A DNA stretch of 64,000 nt from Spirochaetaceae bacterium (GTDB lineage Bacteria; Myxococcota_A; UBA9160; UBA4427), in the NCBI GenBank assembly GCA_020632655.1, contig JACKFD010000001.1, positions 372,001 to 436,000 on the forward strand, read 5' to 3'. Below, in pieces: positions 16,866-25,894 of this stretch (its first letter is position 1; each line of letters begins with the position of its first letter). The position numbers and the translations under genes are program-made. The notes under the pieces were generated by a model, which saw only the letters and a list, made by a program, of their open reading frames with translations, did not search any database and was not told where the DNA came from.

Positions 16866-17495
16866 ATGGCGCAGCCCGAGCGCGACGACAAGACCGACCG
16901 GAGCGCCCCGCCGCCGTCCGCGAGCACGGGGCGTCCGCGCAGCGAGGAGGCCCATCAGGCGATCCTCGACGCGACCCTCGAGCTGCTGATCGAGGTCGGC
17001 TTCTCCGGCCTCACGGTCGAGGGCGTGGCCCAGCGCGCGGGCGTCGGCAAGGCGACCATCTACCGACGCTGGCCCTCGAAGCTGCCGCTGATCGTCGAGG
17101 CCTTCGGAGAGCTGCCCGGCTTCGAAGAGGTCGACAGTGGAAGCCTCGAGGTCGATCTGAAGGAGACGTTGAAGCGCTATCTGGAGGCCTTCAACGCGAC
17201 GTCCCTGGGCGCCGTCTTCCCGAGCCTCGCGGGCGAGCGTGCGCACAATCCCGAGCTCTCGAAGCTGCTCGAGCCGGTCGCGCGCAGTCGTCGCGAGCCC
17301 TTCGTGCGGATCTTCGAACGCGCGCGCGAGCGCGGCGAGATCGCCGACGACGTCGACATCGGGCTCGCCGCGGATCTCGTCGTCGGACCGATCTCGGTCA
17401 CGCTCTTCTTCCGCGGCGGCACGCCTTCGCCGAGGATGGTGGGGCCGATCGTCGACCTCGCGCTGCACGGGATCCTACGGCGGCGGGACGACTAG
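16866..17495 (+). CDS. TetR/AcrR family transcriptional regulator
   Basis: A 209-residue repressor-type protein. An N-terminal tail of about 25 disordered residues precedes the DNA-binding domain (residues about 27-72) with LTVEGVAQRAGVGKATIYR and WPSKLPL, the classic TetR helix-turn-helix and following helix. The C-terminal ligand-binding part (ending VDLALHGILRR) is of the TetR_C_11-like kind. It is divergent from the P450 with operator B between them, and three further copies of that operator precede catabolic genes in this window. It is therefore the prime candidate to control the whole set, perhaps released by a CoA-thioester intermediate as with KstR2. Ligand and DNA target are inferred. 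Confidence 0.92.
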   Translation: MAQPERDDKTDRSAPPPSASTGRPRSEEAHQAILDATLELLIEVGFSGLTVEGVAQRAGVGKATIYRRWPSKLPLIVEAFGELPGFEEVDSGSLEVDLKETLKRYLEAFNATSLGAVFPSLAGERAHNPELSKLLEPVARSRREPFVRIFERARERGEIADDVDIGLAADLVVGPISVTLFFRGGTPSPRMVGPIVDLALHGILRRRDD

Positions 17496-17531
17496 CACTC
17501 CGGTCGCTCGTCGCTCCGTCGAGCCGATCCG

Positions 17532-19073
17532 CTAGGCCCCGTAGCGCTTCCGCAGCTCCTGCTTGAGGATCTTGCCCGTCGGATTGCGCGGCACGGCGTC
17601 GATCAGCTCGAGCTGCTCCGGGATCTTCTGCACCATGAGCTGCTGGGCACGCAGGAAGGTCTGCATCTCCTCGAAGCCGAGGGGGTCGGCCGCGTCCCGG
17701 CACTGCACGACGGCGCAGCATCGCTCCCCGGTCTTCGGGTCCGGCAGGCCGATCACGGCGACGTCCGCGACCTTCGGGTGCTGGTAGAGCAGGTCCTCGA
17801 CCTCCTTCGCCGGGATGTTCTCCCCTTTGCGGATGATCACGTCCTTGAGCCGCCCCGTGACGACGCAGTAGCCCTCGGCGTCGAGGTAGCCGAGGTCCCC
17901 GGTGTGGAAGTAGCCGTGCTCGTCGAAGGCGGCCTCGTCGAGCTTCGCGTCGAGGTAGCCGCGGAAGAGCTGCGGCCCCTTGCATCGGAACTCGCCTTCC
18001 TCCCCCGGCTCCGCGACCGATCCGTCGCTCTTTACGACGCGCAGATCGACGTCGGGGAGGGAGATGCGGCCCTCGGTCTCGGCAAGCTTCACGCTCGGGT
18101 CGTCGATCCGACTCATGGTGAGGATCGGGGCCTCGGTCATGCCGTAGCCGGAGATGATCCCGACACCGCCCATCTCGGCGACGAGGTCGTAGTGCAGCTT
18201 GGGCGGCTTGGGCGCGCCGCCGCCCGGGAAGGCGCGGATCTCGGGGAAGAGCGGCGGGTCGGGGCAGGTGCGATGGGCCTTGAGGTAGGCCTCGTGAAAC
18301 ACCGTGCCGGCGGAGCCGAGAGTCACGCCGTGCTTGCGGAGCGTCGGCATCGTCGTGGGGTCCGCGAAGCTCTCGATCAGGATGTGACAGCAGCCGAAGG
18401 CGAGGCTCGCCTGCAGCCAGTTGATGCCGCCGATGTGGGTGAAGGGGAAGACGAAGGCGACGCGGTCCGTCGGACGGATGTCGAGGGCGAGGCTCATGCC
18501 CTTGGCGGCCGCCCAGAGCGACGCATCCGTGTGTTGGGCGCCCTTGGGATCGGCGGTCGTGCCGGAGGAGTAGAAGAGCCAGCGAACGGGCAGCTCTTCG
18601 GGCGGCAGCAGCGCGGGCGGCGGCGGGAGGGCCACGTGCTCGGCCTCGGGCAGAGAACGGTCGACGACCAGCGTGCGCAGGTCGTCGTGCTCCGCGGCGA
18701 TCTCCGCTGCCATCTTCGGGTAGTCGAAGCCGCGCCACTCGGGCGGCGTGACCAGCAGGGCGGGGTGGCATTGGTTCGCGATGAAGCGCACCTCGCGCGT
18801 GCGGTAGATCGGCAGGATCGGATTCTGGATCGCCCCGAGCCGCGCGAGCGCGCCGACCAGCACCATCGACTCGATGCGCGTGGGCAACATCCAGGAGACG
18901 ATCCGCCCGGGGCCCACACCGAGCTGCGCGAGGCCACCGGCCGCGCGCAGGCAGGCCTCGCGGTAGGCGCGGAACGTGAGCTCGCGGCCTTCGACGTCGA
19001 CGGCCATGCGGGCGTCGGGGGTGGCTTCGGCCCGCTCCTCTACGAGCTGCCAGAGCGTCGCGGTCTCGATCAT
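17532..19073 (-). CDS. AMP-dependent acyl-CoA synthetase, candidate HIP-CoA ligase (FadD3 role)
   Basis: A 513-residue ANL ligase. It has FYSSGTTADPKGAQHTD (phosphate loop), GYGMTEAPI, the hinge VTGRLKDVIIRKGENIPA and the end NPTGKILKQELRKRYG with the catalytic Lys. The FYSSGTTADPKG form and NPILPIYRTREVRF resemble AliA-like alicyclic-acid ligases rather than classical FadD3. However, it is divergent from fadE30-ipdF across operator C, the place where actinobacteria put fadD3, which activates the two-ring propionate HIP. The functional equivalence is therefore positional inference; the ligase call itself is firm. It starts at an ATG at 19073 and ends 36 bp from the convergent tetR gene. Confidence 0.9.
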   Translation of the reverse strand: MIETATLWQLVEERAEATPDARMAVDVEGRELTFRAYREACLRAAGGLAQLGVGPGRIVSWMLPTRIESMVLVGALARLGAIQNPILPIYRTREVRFIANQCHPALLVTPPEWRGFDYPKMAAEIAAEHDDLRTLVVDRSLPEAEHVALPPPPALLPPEELPVRWLFYSSGTTADPKGAQHTDASLWAAAKGMSLALDIRPTDRVAFVFPFTHIGGINWLQASLAFGCCHILIESFADPTTMPTLRKHGVTLGSAGTVFHEAYLKAHRTCPDPPLFPEIRAFPGGGAPKPPKLHYDLVAEMGGVGIISGYGMTEAPILTMSRIDDPSVKLAETEGRISLPDVDLRVVKSDGSVAEPGEEGEFRCKGPQLFRGYLDAKLDEAAFDEHGYFHTGDLGYLDAEGYCVVTGRLKDVIIRKGENIPAKEVEDLLYQHPKVADVAVIGLPDPKTGERCCAVVQCRDAADPLGFEEMQTFLRAQQLMVQKIPEQLELIDAVPRNPTGKILKQELRKRYGA

Positions 19074-19236
19074 GGTCTGCCTCGCTGCGGGCGGTGGGTT
19101 GGCGGTCGCCCGCGGGTGGAAGCGCCGACGGTAGCCCGCCGGACGGGTCAGCGAGTCGAGCCCGTGACCGGGAATTCACGGTCGCCCGGGCCCTCGAGCC
19201 TGTTCCCCGGGGAGAGCCGGGCTCGGATCCTTGCAT

Positions 19237-19255
19237 ACGAGTCGGGTCGTATCGT
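19237..19255. promoter_or_regulatory. TetR-type operator, site C
   Basis: ACGAGTCgggtcGTATCGT, followed by AATG, repeats the layout of site B base for base in the right half and in 6 of 7 bases of the left half. A tighter perfect dyad, ATACGA-6-TCGTAT, lies within and beside it (19235-19252). It is placed between the divergent ligase gene (start 19073) and fadE30 (start 19361). A TTGCAT at 19231-19236 could act as a -35 for the plus strand with the operator in the spacer, but the matching -10 is poor, so no promoter is claimed. Confidence 0.65.
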
Positions 19256-19360
19256 AATGTCCAGCGGCCCCGACGCGCCCCTGCTTGCGCGAGGCGGTCC
19301 GCATCGGCTCGGCCGGGCGGTGCGAGTGGAACCACGATCCGAGCCCCGAGGTGCCCTGGG

Positions 19361-20545
19361 ATGGACGCGCGATTCACCGAAGAGGACGAGGCCTTCCGGC
19401 GCGAGATCGCGGGCTGGCTGGAAGCGCACCTGCGCGGGGAGTTCGAGGTCGTACGCGGTCGTGGCGGCCCGGGCGACGAGCACGCCCTCTTCGAGGAGCG
19501 CCACGCCTGGGAGCGGCTGCTCGGCGCCCATGGCTGGATCGGCGTGGGCTGGCCGAAGGCGGTCGGTGGCCGCGGCCTCTCCCTCACGCAGCAGATGATC
19601 TTCCACGAGGAGTACGCCCGGGCCGGCGGCCCCGGTCGCGTCGGGCATATCGGCGAGGGCCTGCTCGCTCCGACCGTCATCCACTTCGGCACGGACGACC
19701 AGAAGAAGCGCTTCCTGCCGAAGATCCTGTCCGGCGACGAGGTCTGGTGCCAGGGCTACTCGGAGCCGGGTGCGGGCTCGGACCTCGCGAGCGTGCAGAC
19801 CCGCGCCGAGCTCTCGGGCGACGAGTGGATCGTGAACGGCCAGAAGGTCTGGACCTCGGGCGCCGAGTGGTCGGATTGGTGCTTCGTCGTCTGTCGGACG
19901 GATCCTGCGGCGCAGCCCAAGCATCGTGGCATCTCCTACCTGCTCGTCCCGATGGACCAGCCCGGCGTCGAGGTGCGGCCGATCGTCCAGATGACGGGCG
20001 ACTCCGAGTTCAGCGAGACCTTCTTCAACGACGCCCGCACGGCGAAGGACAACATCGTCGGCGCCGTGAACGGCGGCTGGGCCGTCGCGATGGGCACGCT
20101 CGCCTTCGAGCGCGGCGCGTCGACCCTCGGCCAACAGATGCTCTTCCAGAACGAGCTCGACGAGATCGTCGCGATCGCGAAGCGCAACGGGAAGGCGAAG
20201 GATCCCCTCGTCCGCCAGCGCATCGCGAAGGCCTGGTCGGGACTGCGGATCCAGCGCTACCACGCGCTGCGCACCCTCGCCGGCGTGGACGAGGGGGCCG
20301 AGCCGCCGCCCGCGGCCTCGATCTCGAAGCTCTTCTGGGCGAGCTGGCATCGCGATCTCGGCAAGCTCGCGATGGACGTGATGGGCCCCGAGGCGGAGAT
20401 CGCAGAGGGCGAGCCCTACGACCTCGGTCGGCTCCAGCGCATGTTCCTCTTCACGCGCTCGGACACCATCTACGCCGGATCGAACCAGATCCAGCGCAAC
20501 ATCATCTCCGAGCGCGTGCTCGGCATGCCGCGCGAGCCCCGTTAG
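19361..20545 (+). CDS. fadE30: Acyl-CoA dehydrogenase FadE30-like (HIP-CoA pathway)
   Basis: A 394-residue acyl-CoA dehydrogenase with the features of FadE30, which desaturates the propionyl-CoA side chain left on rings C/D after A/B-ring removal. Visible are the unusual N-terminal pair RGEFEVVRGRGGPGDEHALF, then CQGYSEPGAGSDLASVQ, GQKVWTSGAEWSDWCFV, the catalytic Glu in LAFERGASTLGQQ and the end GSNQIQRNIISERVLGMPRE. The N-terminal GGPG-EH element and FERG-STLGQQ are, from memory, shared with Rv3560c. The ATG at 19361 is used; there is only a weak ribosome site. The next gene is ipdF, 33 bp downstream, the same order as in actinobacterial clusters, and operator C precedes it. Confidence 0.87.
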   Translation: MDARFTEEDEAFRREIAGWLEAHLRGEFEVVRGRGGPGDEHALFEERHAWERLLGAHGWIGVGWPKAVGGRGLSLTQQMIFHEEYARAGGPGRVGHIGEGLLAPTVIHFGTDDQKKRFLPKILSGDEVWCQGYSEPGAGSDLASVQTRAELSGDEWIVNGQKVWTSGAEWSDWCFVVCRTDPAAQPKHRGISYLLVPMDQPGVEVRPIVQMTGDSEFSETFFNDARTAKDNIVGAVNGGWAVAMGTLAFERGASTLGQQMLFQNELDEIVAIAKRNGKAKDPLVRQRIAKAWSGLRIQRYHALRTLAGVDEGAEPPPAASISKLFWASWHRDLGKLAMDVMGPEAEIAEGEPYDLGRLQRMFLFTRSDTIYAGSNQIQRNIISERVLGMPREPR

Positions 20546-20578
20546 GCCGCCGTCGGCCGCGCACCAGACAGGGAGCCC

Positions 20579-21376
20579 ATGAGCGATCGACCGACGAAGC
20601 CGTCGCCGCCGGACTACGTGCCGGCCCACGACCTGCTGAAGGGCAAGAACGTCCTGATGACCGCGGCGGCGGGGGCCGGGATCGGCTTCGCGACGGCCCA
20701 GCGATGTGTCGAGGAGGGCGCCCGCCTCTTCATCAGCGACATCCACGAGCGTCGGACGGCCGAGGCGGCGGCGAAGCTGGCCGAGATCGGCGGGCGACCC
20801 GTCGGGCATCGTCTGTGCAACGTGCGCGAGGACGCGGACGTGCGCGCGCTCGTCGCGGCTGCGATCGACGAGATGGGCCGGATCGACGTGGTGATCAACA
20901 ATGCCGGTCTCGGCGGCGAGACGCCGATCGTCGACATGACCGACGACCAATGGGACGCCGTCCTCGACATCACGCTCAACAGCGTCTTCCGCATGACCCG
21001 TGCCGTGCTGCCCCACATGATGGAGCGACGCGCCGGCGTGATCGTGAACAACGCGAGCGTGCTCGGCTGGCGCGCCCAGAAGGGCCAGGCGCATTACGCC
21101 GCCGCCAAGGCCGGGGTCATGGCCCTGACCCGCTGCTCGGCGCTCGAGGCGGCCGAGTACGGGGTGCGGATCAATGCCGTCTCGCCGAGTCTCGCGGTCC
21201 ATCCCTTCCTCGTGAAGACGACGCCCCAGGAGCTGATCGACGAGCTCGAGGCGAAGGAGGCCTTCGGGCGCGGCGCTGCGCCCTGGGAGGTCGCCAACGT
21301 GATGGTCTTCCTGGCGAGCGACTACTCCTCGTACATGACCGGCGAGGTGGTCTCGGTCTCGAGCCAGCGGGCCTGA
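20579..21376 (+). CDS. ipdF: IpdF-like 5-hydroxy-HIP-CoA dehydrogenase (SDR)
   Basis: A 265-residue SDR. The dinucleotide motif is TAAAGAGIGFATAQR, followed by NNAGLGGETPIVDMTDDQWD, then NNASVLGWRAQKGQAHYAAA with the catalytic Tyr-x-x-x-Lys, and ASDYSSYMTGEVVSVS at the end. The strings AAAG-GIG, SVLGWRAQ and SDYSSY-TGEV are distinctive for IpdF (Rv3559c), which oxidises the 5-hydroxyl of 5-OH-HIP-CoA during ring C/D catabolism. The ATG at 20579 follows CAGGGAGCCC. It is transcribed behind fadE30 and presumably shares control through operator C. The assignment rests on recalled family sequence and gene order rather than an alignment. Confidence 0.88.
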   Translation: MSDRPTKPSPPDYVPAHDLLKGKNVLMTAAAGAGIGFATAQRCVEEGARLFISDIHERRTAEAAAKLAEIGGRPVGHRLCNVREDADVRALVAAAIDEMGRIDVVINNAGLGGETPIVDMTDDQWDAVLDITLNSVFRMTRAVLPHMMERRAGVIVNNASVLGWRAQKGQAHYAAAKAGVMALTRCSALEAAEYGVRINAVSPSLAVHPFLVKTTPQELIDELEAKEAFGRGAAPWEVANVMVFLASDYSSYMTGEVVSVSSQRA

Positions 21377-21568
21377 GCGTTTCGATGTGAAATGCCGGCG
21401 ACTCCGGCGGCGTAGCGAGACGGGATGGGCGGATGTGGCCCCGATGCACCCCGCTCGACGCGGCCCGGGGCCGGGCGTCTCAAGTCCCTCCGAACGACCT
21501 CCGATGAACAGCCTTGTCGATTCCCGAACCCATCGGCCCGGGACCGACGCGCTCGGGGGGAGTGGGGA

Positions 21569-23548
21569 ATGGTTCGAGTCGCCGATCGCGTACGGTCCGC
21601 ACGGTCCGGATGGGCCGCGCTGCTGGCCGTCCTGAGCGCCGCCGCCCCGATCGCCATCGCCCGGGCCTCGAGCGACCTCACGCAGCTCAGCCTCGAAGAC
21701 CTCATGAACGTCGAGGTCACGTCGGTCTCGAAGCGTTCCCAGAGCAAGCTCGACTCCCCCGCCTCCGTGCACGTGATCACCTCGGAGGATCTGCGCCGCG
21801 GTGGGTTCACGAGCGTGCCCGAGGCGCTCCGGACCGTGCCTGGCGTGCAGGTCGCCCGGATCGGCGCGAACCGATGGGCGATCTCGGTCCGCGGCTTCCT
21901 CCAGGAGTTCTCGAACAAGCTGCTCGTGATGGTCGACGGCCGCACGGTCTACTCGCCGATCTTCGGCGGGACATGGTGGGACGCCGAGAATCTCACGATC
22001 GAAGACGTGGACCGGATCGAGGTGATCCGCGGCCCCGGCGGCGCGATCTGGGGTGCGAACGCGGTCAATGGCGTCATCAACATCATCACGAAGCAGGCCG
22101 CCGACACGCAGGGCGCGCTCGCTTCGATCTGGGGTGGGACCCAGGAATACGGCATCACCACCCGCTACGGTGGTCAGCTCGGCGAGTCGACCCACTACCG
22201 CCTCTCCGCCAAGGCCGAGAAGATCGAGGACTACGACTTCAATCAGGACTACAACGGCAACGACGAGTGGCGGAACCTGCGCCTCGGACTCAGATCCGAC
22301 ACCGAGATCTCGGATCGCGACGCGCTCTCGCTCCACGCCGACTTCTACGACATCGACCACGACTACGCGAGCGCGATCTTCAATCCCGCGCCCCCCTTCA
22401 ACGTCACCGCCTTCACCGATCGACAACGAGGCAAGGCCCGCGGCGGGGACGTCGTGCTGCGCTACGGCCATGACTTCGCGGACGGGTCGTCCCTCGAGAT
22501 CAAGACCTACTACGACCGCAAGTACCGCCAGTCGACCTCGAACCTCGATAGCCATACGGCCGACTTCGCGCTCCAGCACGACATCAAGCTGAACGACTGG
22601 TTTGGTCTGATCTGGGGTCTCGACTACCGATACTGGACGACGCACTCGAGTTCCGGCACTACGCCGAGTGTCTTCAATCCGAACGACGAGGACTTCCACC
22701 GCGGTGGCGGATTCGTCCAGCTTCGGTTCCAGCCGATCGAGGCGGTCGGCCTCTACATCGGGACGAAGCTGACGGGCAACAGCTGGTCCGGCTTCGAGTA
22801 CCAGCCTTCGGGCCGGCTCGTCGTGCGTCCGCACGAGGGGCACTCGCTCTGGGCCGCGGTCTCACGCGCCGTGCGAACCCCCACCTACGTCGACCGGGAT
22901 CTACAGGCGTCGATCGGACCGGTCGTGATCCTGGGCGACCGAGACATGCGGTCCGAGGAGCTCCTCGCCTTCGAGCTCGGCTACCGGTTCTACGCGCTCG
23001 ACTGGTTCACGACCGAGATCTCCGGCTTCTACTTCCTCTACGAGGACTTCTCGGTCCTCGTCGGTCCGCCGCCGATCGGCCCCTTCGACTTCGACAACCC
23101 GACCGAGGTCGCCGTGCGCGGCTTCGAGATCGAGTCGACCTTCCTGCCCGTCGAACGTTGGCGTATCGTGGCCGGCTATTCCCTCGTCACCTTCGACGAG
23201 GACGGTCCCTCGAATCCGCTCAGCGCTTCGGGTGTGAAGAATCAGTCGCCCCGGCATCAGGTCGTGCTGCGCTCTGTCCTCGATCTGCCCTGGGCGCTCG
23301 AGTTCGACACCTCGGTCTACTACGTCGACGGCTTGCCCGACATCGTGCCGACGCTGCGCTCGAACAACGTGACCCAGTACGTGCGCCTCGACCTCAGGCT
23401 CGGCTGGAAGCCGCTCGACTGGCTCGAGGTCTCGCTCGTCGGACAGAATCTCGCCGACGCACGGCATGCCGAGTTCTACGACGTGCAGCAGAACCAGTCG
23501 ACGCAGGTCCCCCGCTCGGGCTACGCGAAGTTCACCTTCGAGTTCTGA
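21569..23548 (+). CDS. TonB-dependent outer-membrane receptor
   Basis: A 659-residue receptor. A signal peptide spans about residues 1-37 (hydrophobic WAALLAVLSAAAPIAIARAS). The mature start LTQLSLEDLMNVEVTSVSKR is the typical plug entry. The plug continues with VHVITSEDLRRGG, VPGVQVARIGANRWAISVRG, and RIEVIRGPGGAIWGANAVNG. The rest is a 22-strand barrel ending in an aromatic residue (FTFEF), as outer-membrane proteins do. It would import a scarce or bulky ligand using TonB energy. Lying between ipdF and the ring-degradation operon, it is a candidate for steroid or bile-acid uptake, though iron or cobalamin receptors look alike. The ATG at 21569 follows GGGGGGAGTGGGGA. Confidence 0.93.
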   Translation: MVRVADRVRSARSGWAALLAVLSAAAPIAIARASSDLTQLSLEDLMNVEVTSVSKRSQSKLDSPASVHVITSEDLRRGGFTSVPEALRTVPGVQVARIGANRWAISVRGFLQEFSNKLLVMVDGRTVYSPIFGGTWWDAENLTIEDVDRIEVIRGPGGAIWGANAVNGVINIITKQAADTQGALASIWGGTQEYGITTRYGGQLGESTHYRLSAKAEKIEDYDFNQDYNGNDEWRNLRLGLRSDTEISDRDALSLHADFYDIDHDYASAIFNPAPPFNVTAFTDRQRGKARGGDVVLRYGHDFADGSSLEIKTYYDRKYRQSTSNLDSHTADFALQHDIKLNDWFGLIWGLDYRYWTTHSSSGTTPSVFNPNDEDFHRGGGFVQLRFQPIEAVGLYIGTKLTGNSWSGFEYQPSGRLVVRPHEGHSLWAAVSRAVRTPTYVDRDLQASIGPVVILGDRDMRSEELLAFELGYRFYALDWFTTEISGFYFLYEDFSVLVGPPPIGPFDFDNPTEVAVRGFEIESTFLPVERWRIVAGYSLVTFDEDGPSNPLSASGVKNQSPRHQVVLRSVLDLPWALEFDTSVYYVDGLPDIVPTLRSNNVTQYVRLDLRLGWKPLDWLEVSLVGQNLADARHAEFYDVQQNQSTQVPRSGYAKFTFEF

Positions 23549-23667
23549 CGAGGCCTCGTGCGCGGGGCCGAAACGACGGCGGCCTCGCGTGCGCATCGGC
23601 CCCACTCGTGTCCGGGCGGCGCCAGGTTCGAGGGGGCAGGCTATCCTCGCCGCCCGGAGGACCGACC

Positions 23668-24114
23668 ATGTCGATCGCGGACGAGGTGACGGCCCAGATC
23701 AAGGACGCCATGAAGGCGAAGGACGAGCGGCGCCTGGCCGCGCTTCGCTCGATGCGCACGGCCTTCCTGAACGAGATGAAGAAGGACGGGGCGACGAGCG
23801 TCCCCGACGAGGTCGCCGAGGGCCTGCTGCGCAAGCTCGAGAAGCAGCGCAAGGAGAGCATCGAGGCGTTCTCGGGCGCCGGTCGCGAGGAGATGGCCGA
23901 GGCCGAGCGCGCCGAGCTCGCCGTGATCCAGTCCTTCCTGCCGCAGCTCGCGGACGAGCCGACGACCCGGGCCTGGGTCGAGGCGGCGATCGCCGAGACC
24001 GGCGCGGCCAGTCCGCGTGACATGGGCAAGGTGATGGGTGCGCTCATGAAGGCGCACAAGGCGGAGATCGACGGCAACCTCGCGCGCGAGATCGTGCAGT
24101 CGCTGCTGAAGTAG
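23668..24114 (+). CDS. GatB/YqeY domain-containing protein
   Basis: A 148-residue YqeY-family protein, helical and soluble. The N-terminal part (MSIADEVTAQIKDAMKAKDE, then LRSMRTAFLNEMKKDG) and the C-terminal three-helix part (AASPRDMGKVMGALMKAHK, near residues 110-135) follow the family layout. The C-terminal domain resembles the tail of GatB, an amidotransferase subunit acting on mischarged tRNA, but stand-alone YqeY has no settled function. The start has CGGAGG nine bases upstream. It appears to be a housekeeping gene interrupting the catabolic block and converges with the MaoC gene 29 bp away. Confidence 0.9.
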   Translation: MSIADEVTAQIKDAMKAKDERRLAALRSMRTAFLNEMKKDGATSVPDEVAEGLLRKLEKQRKESIEAFSGAGREEMAEAERAELAVIQSFLPQLADEPTTRAWVEAAIAETGAASPRDMGKVMGALMKAHKAEIDGNLAREIVQSLLK

Positions 24115-24143
24115 GGCGCAGCGGGCACCGCCGCGGGCCGGGA

Positions 24144-24602
24144 TCAGGCGGCGTAGAAGCGGCTGATCGTCTCGATGATGCAGGCCGGGCGGCTGCCACC
24201 CTCGATCTCGATCGTGATGGTCACCTTCACCTGGATGCCGCCGTCCTTCGTGCGCTCGACGCTCGTGATGGTGCCCTGGCCGCGGATCCTCGAGCCGACC
24301 GGTACGGGCGCCGGGAAGCGGATCTTGTCGCAGCCGTAGTTCACGCCCATCGACGTGCCCCGCACCTCCATCAGCTGCGGCAGGAAGAGATTCGCGAGCG
24401 ACGCCGTCAGGTAGCCGTGCGCGATCGGTGCGCCGAAGGGGCCCTGGCTGGCCTTCTCGACATCGACGTGGATCCATTGGTGGTCGCCGGTCGCGTCGGC
24501 GAAGGTGTTGATCCGCTGCTGGTCGATCTCGAGCCAATCGGTCGCACCCAGATCCAGGCCTACGTGGCTCTCGAGCTCGAAGGGGGTCTCGAAGACGCGC
24601 AT
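24144..24602 (-). CDS. MaoC family (R)-specific enoyl-CoA hydratase
   Basis: A 152-residue single hot-dog-domain hydratase. The hydratase-2 motif is intact: FADATGDHQWIHVD with catalytic Asp and His, then GPFGAPIAHGYLT. It adds water to a trans-2-enoyl-CoA to give the (R)-3-hydroxy product and resembles the Rv0130-type proteins. The ATG at 24602 follows GGAGAGGAGTGCAGC. It is the last gene of the minus-strand run that starts at ipdA; the 136-bp gap before it is the largest within that run, so a separate promoter is possible. It would complement the MFE-2-type dehydrogenase three genes upstream, which handles (R)-hydroxyacyl-CoAs in the peroxisomal analogue. Confidence 0.92.
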   Translation of the reverse strand: MRVFETPFELESHVGLDLGATDWLEIDQQRINTFADATGDHQWIHVDVEKASQGPFGAPIAHGYLTASLANLFLPQLMEVRGTSMGVNYGCDKIRFPAPVPVGSRIRGQGTITSVERTKDGGIQVKVTITIEIEGGSRPACIIETISRFYAA

Positions 24603-24738
24603 GCTGCACTCCTCTCCGGCCATCGTGGCCGAGGTCGTGGGTTCGGTCGGAAGGGTCGCGGCGTGACGGGGCGCCGATCGATCGCGCACGCAGGCAGGGC
24701 CGTCGGATCGAGGCATGGCACGGCGCTCGATCGTGCGA

Positions 24739-25878
24739 TCAGAGACCGATCGCCCGCGCCACGCGCTCCCGATGGAAGGCGGGATCGCCGAGCCAGCTCT
24801 CGCTCGCCCGGGCCCGCTTGAAGTAGAGGTGCGGCTCGTACTCCCAGGTGAAGCCGACGCCACCGTGGATCTGGATGTTATCGGCGGCGCACTGGAAGTA
24901 GGCCTCCGAGCACCAGGCCTTGGCGAGGGAGGCGTTCGTCGAGAGGTCGTCGCTGCCGTCGTCGGCGATGCAGGCGGCGTAGTAGAGCGCCGAGCGGGCC
25001 GACTCGACGGCGACCATCATGTCCGCGCACTTGTGCTTGATCGCCTGGAAGGAGCCGATCGGCCGGTTGAACTGATGCCGCTCCTTCGCGTACGCGACGG
25101 CCATGTCGAGACATCGCTGCGCCCCGCCGACCTGCTCCGCCGCGAGGGCGACGGCCGCGAGATCGAGCGCCCGGCGCAGCCCCGGCCAGGCCTCGCCCGG
25201 CTCGCCGAGACACGCCTCGCGCCCGACGCGCACCCCCGACAGCTCGACGTCCGCGAGCCTGCGCGTCTGGTCCATGGTCGGCAGCGCCTTGCGCGTGAGG
25301 CCCTTCGCGTCGCCCTCGACGACGAAGACCGAGAGACCCTCCTCCACGACCGAGCGCGGCGCACGCGCGACGACGAGGAGCTGGTCCGCCGAGTGGCCGT
25401 CGACGACCTGGCATTTCCGACCATCGAGGACGAAGCCGTCGCCGTCGGGCCGGGCGGTCGCCTCGATGCCGCTCGCGTCCCAGATGCCGCGTGCTTCGGC
25501 GAAGGCGAGGGTCGTCGTGCGCGCGCCCTCGGCGATCGGGCCGAGCAGCGCCGTCTTCTGGTCCTCGCTCGCGACCTCGAGGATCGCGTTCGCGCCGAGG
25601 GCGACGGTCGAGAAGAAGGGCGAGCAGAGCAGGAACTCGCCCGCCGCTTCCTGCAGCACCATCAGGTCGACGTGCCCGAGTCCGAGACCGCCGTAGGCCT
25701 CGGGGATGTGCACGCAGGGCCAGCCCAGCTCCGTCGCGATCTGGGTCCAGACGGCGGGCTCGTAGCCGAGCGCCGTCTCCATTGCCGCGCGGATCTGCTC
25801 GGGCCCGGAAGCCTCGGCCAGGTAGCTGCGGGCGATGTTGCGGAGCTCTTCCTGCTCCTCGCTCAGTCGGAAATCCAT
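24739..25878 (-). CDS. Acyl-CoA dehydrogenase, small subunit (FadE32/FadE33-like)
   Basis: A 379-residue acyl-CoA dehydrogenase-fold protein with KERHQFNRPIGSFQAIKHK as the FAD contact and QIHGGVGFTWEYEPHLYFKR near the end. At the catalytic position it reads LDLAAVALAAEQVGG, lacking the Glu. It is therefore expected to need a catalytic partner. In mycobacteria FadE31 forms alpha2beta2 enzymes with both FadE32 and FadE33; the only Glu-bearing member in this operon is at 31024-32193, and this gene would be its second partner besides 29955-31013. The start ATG is 16 bp after the stop of the SDR gene, so the two are closely linked. Confidence 0.9.
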   Translation of the reverse strand: MDFRLSEEQEELRNIARSYLAEASGPEQIRAAMETALGYEPAVWTQIATELGWPCVHIPEAYGGLGLGHVDLMVLQEAAGEFLLCSPFFSTVALGANAILEVASEDQKTALLGPIAEGARTTTLAFAEARGIWDASGIEATARPDGDGFVLDGRKCQVVDGHSADQLLVVARAPRSVVEEGLSVFVVEGDAKGLTRKALPTMDQTRRLADVELSGVRVGREACLGEPGEAWPGLRRALDLAAVALAAEQVGGAQRCLDMAVAYAKERHQFNRPIGSFQAIKHKCADMMVAVESARSALYYAACIADDGSDDLSTNASLAKAWCSEAYFQCAADNIQIHGGVGFTWEYEPHLYFKRARASESWLGDPAFHRERVARAIGL

Positions 25879-25894
25879 GCTCGGGGGCTCCGGC

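Noticed and set aside
21380..21398. GCGTTTCgatgtGAAATGC, a loose inverted repeat before the TonB receptor
   Set aside because: Arms are short and imperfect, it differs from the shared operator and begins just after the ipdF stop; too weak to call.
23163..23169. An extra GTATCGT resembling the operator half-site
   Set aside because: It lies inside the TonB receptor coding region and has no matching left half-site.
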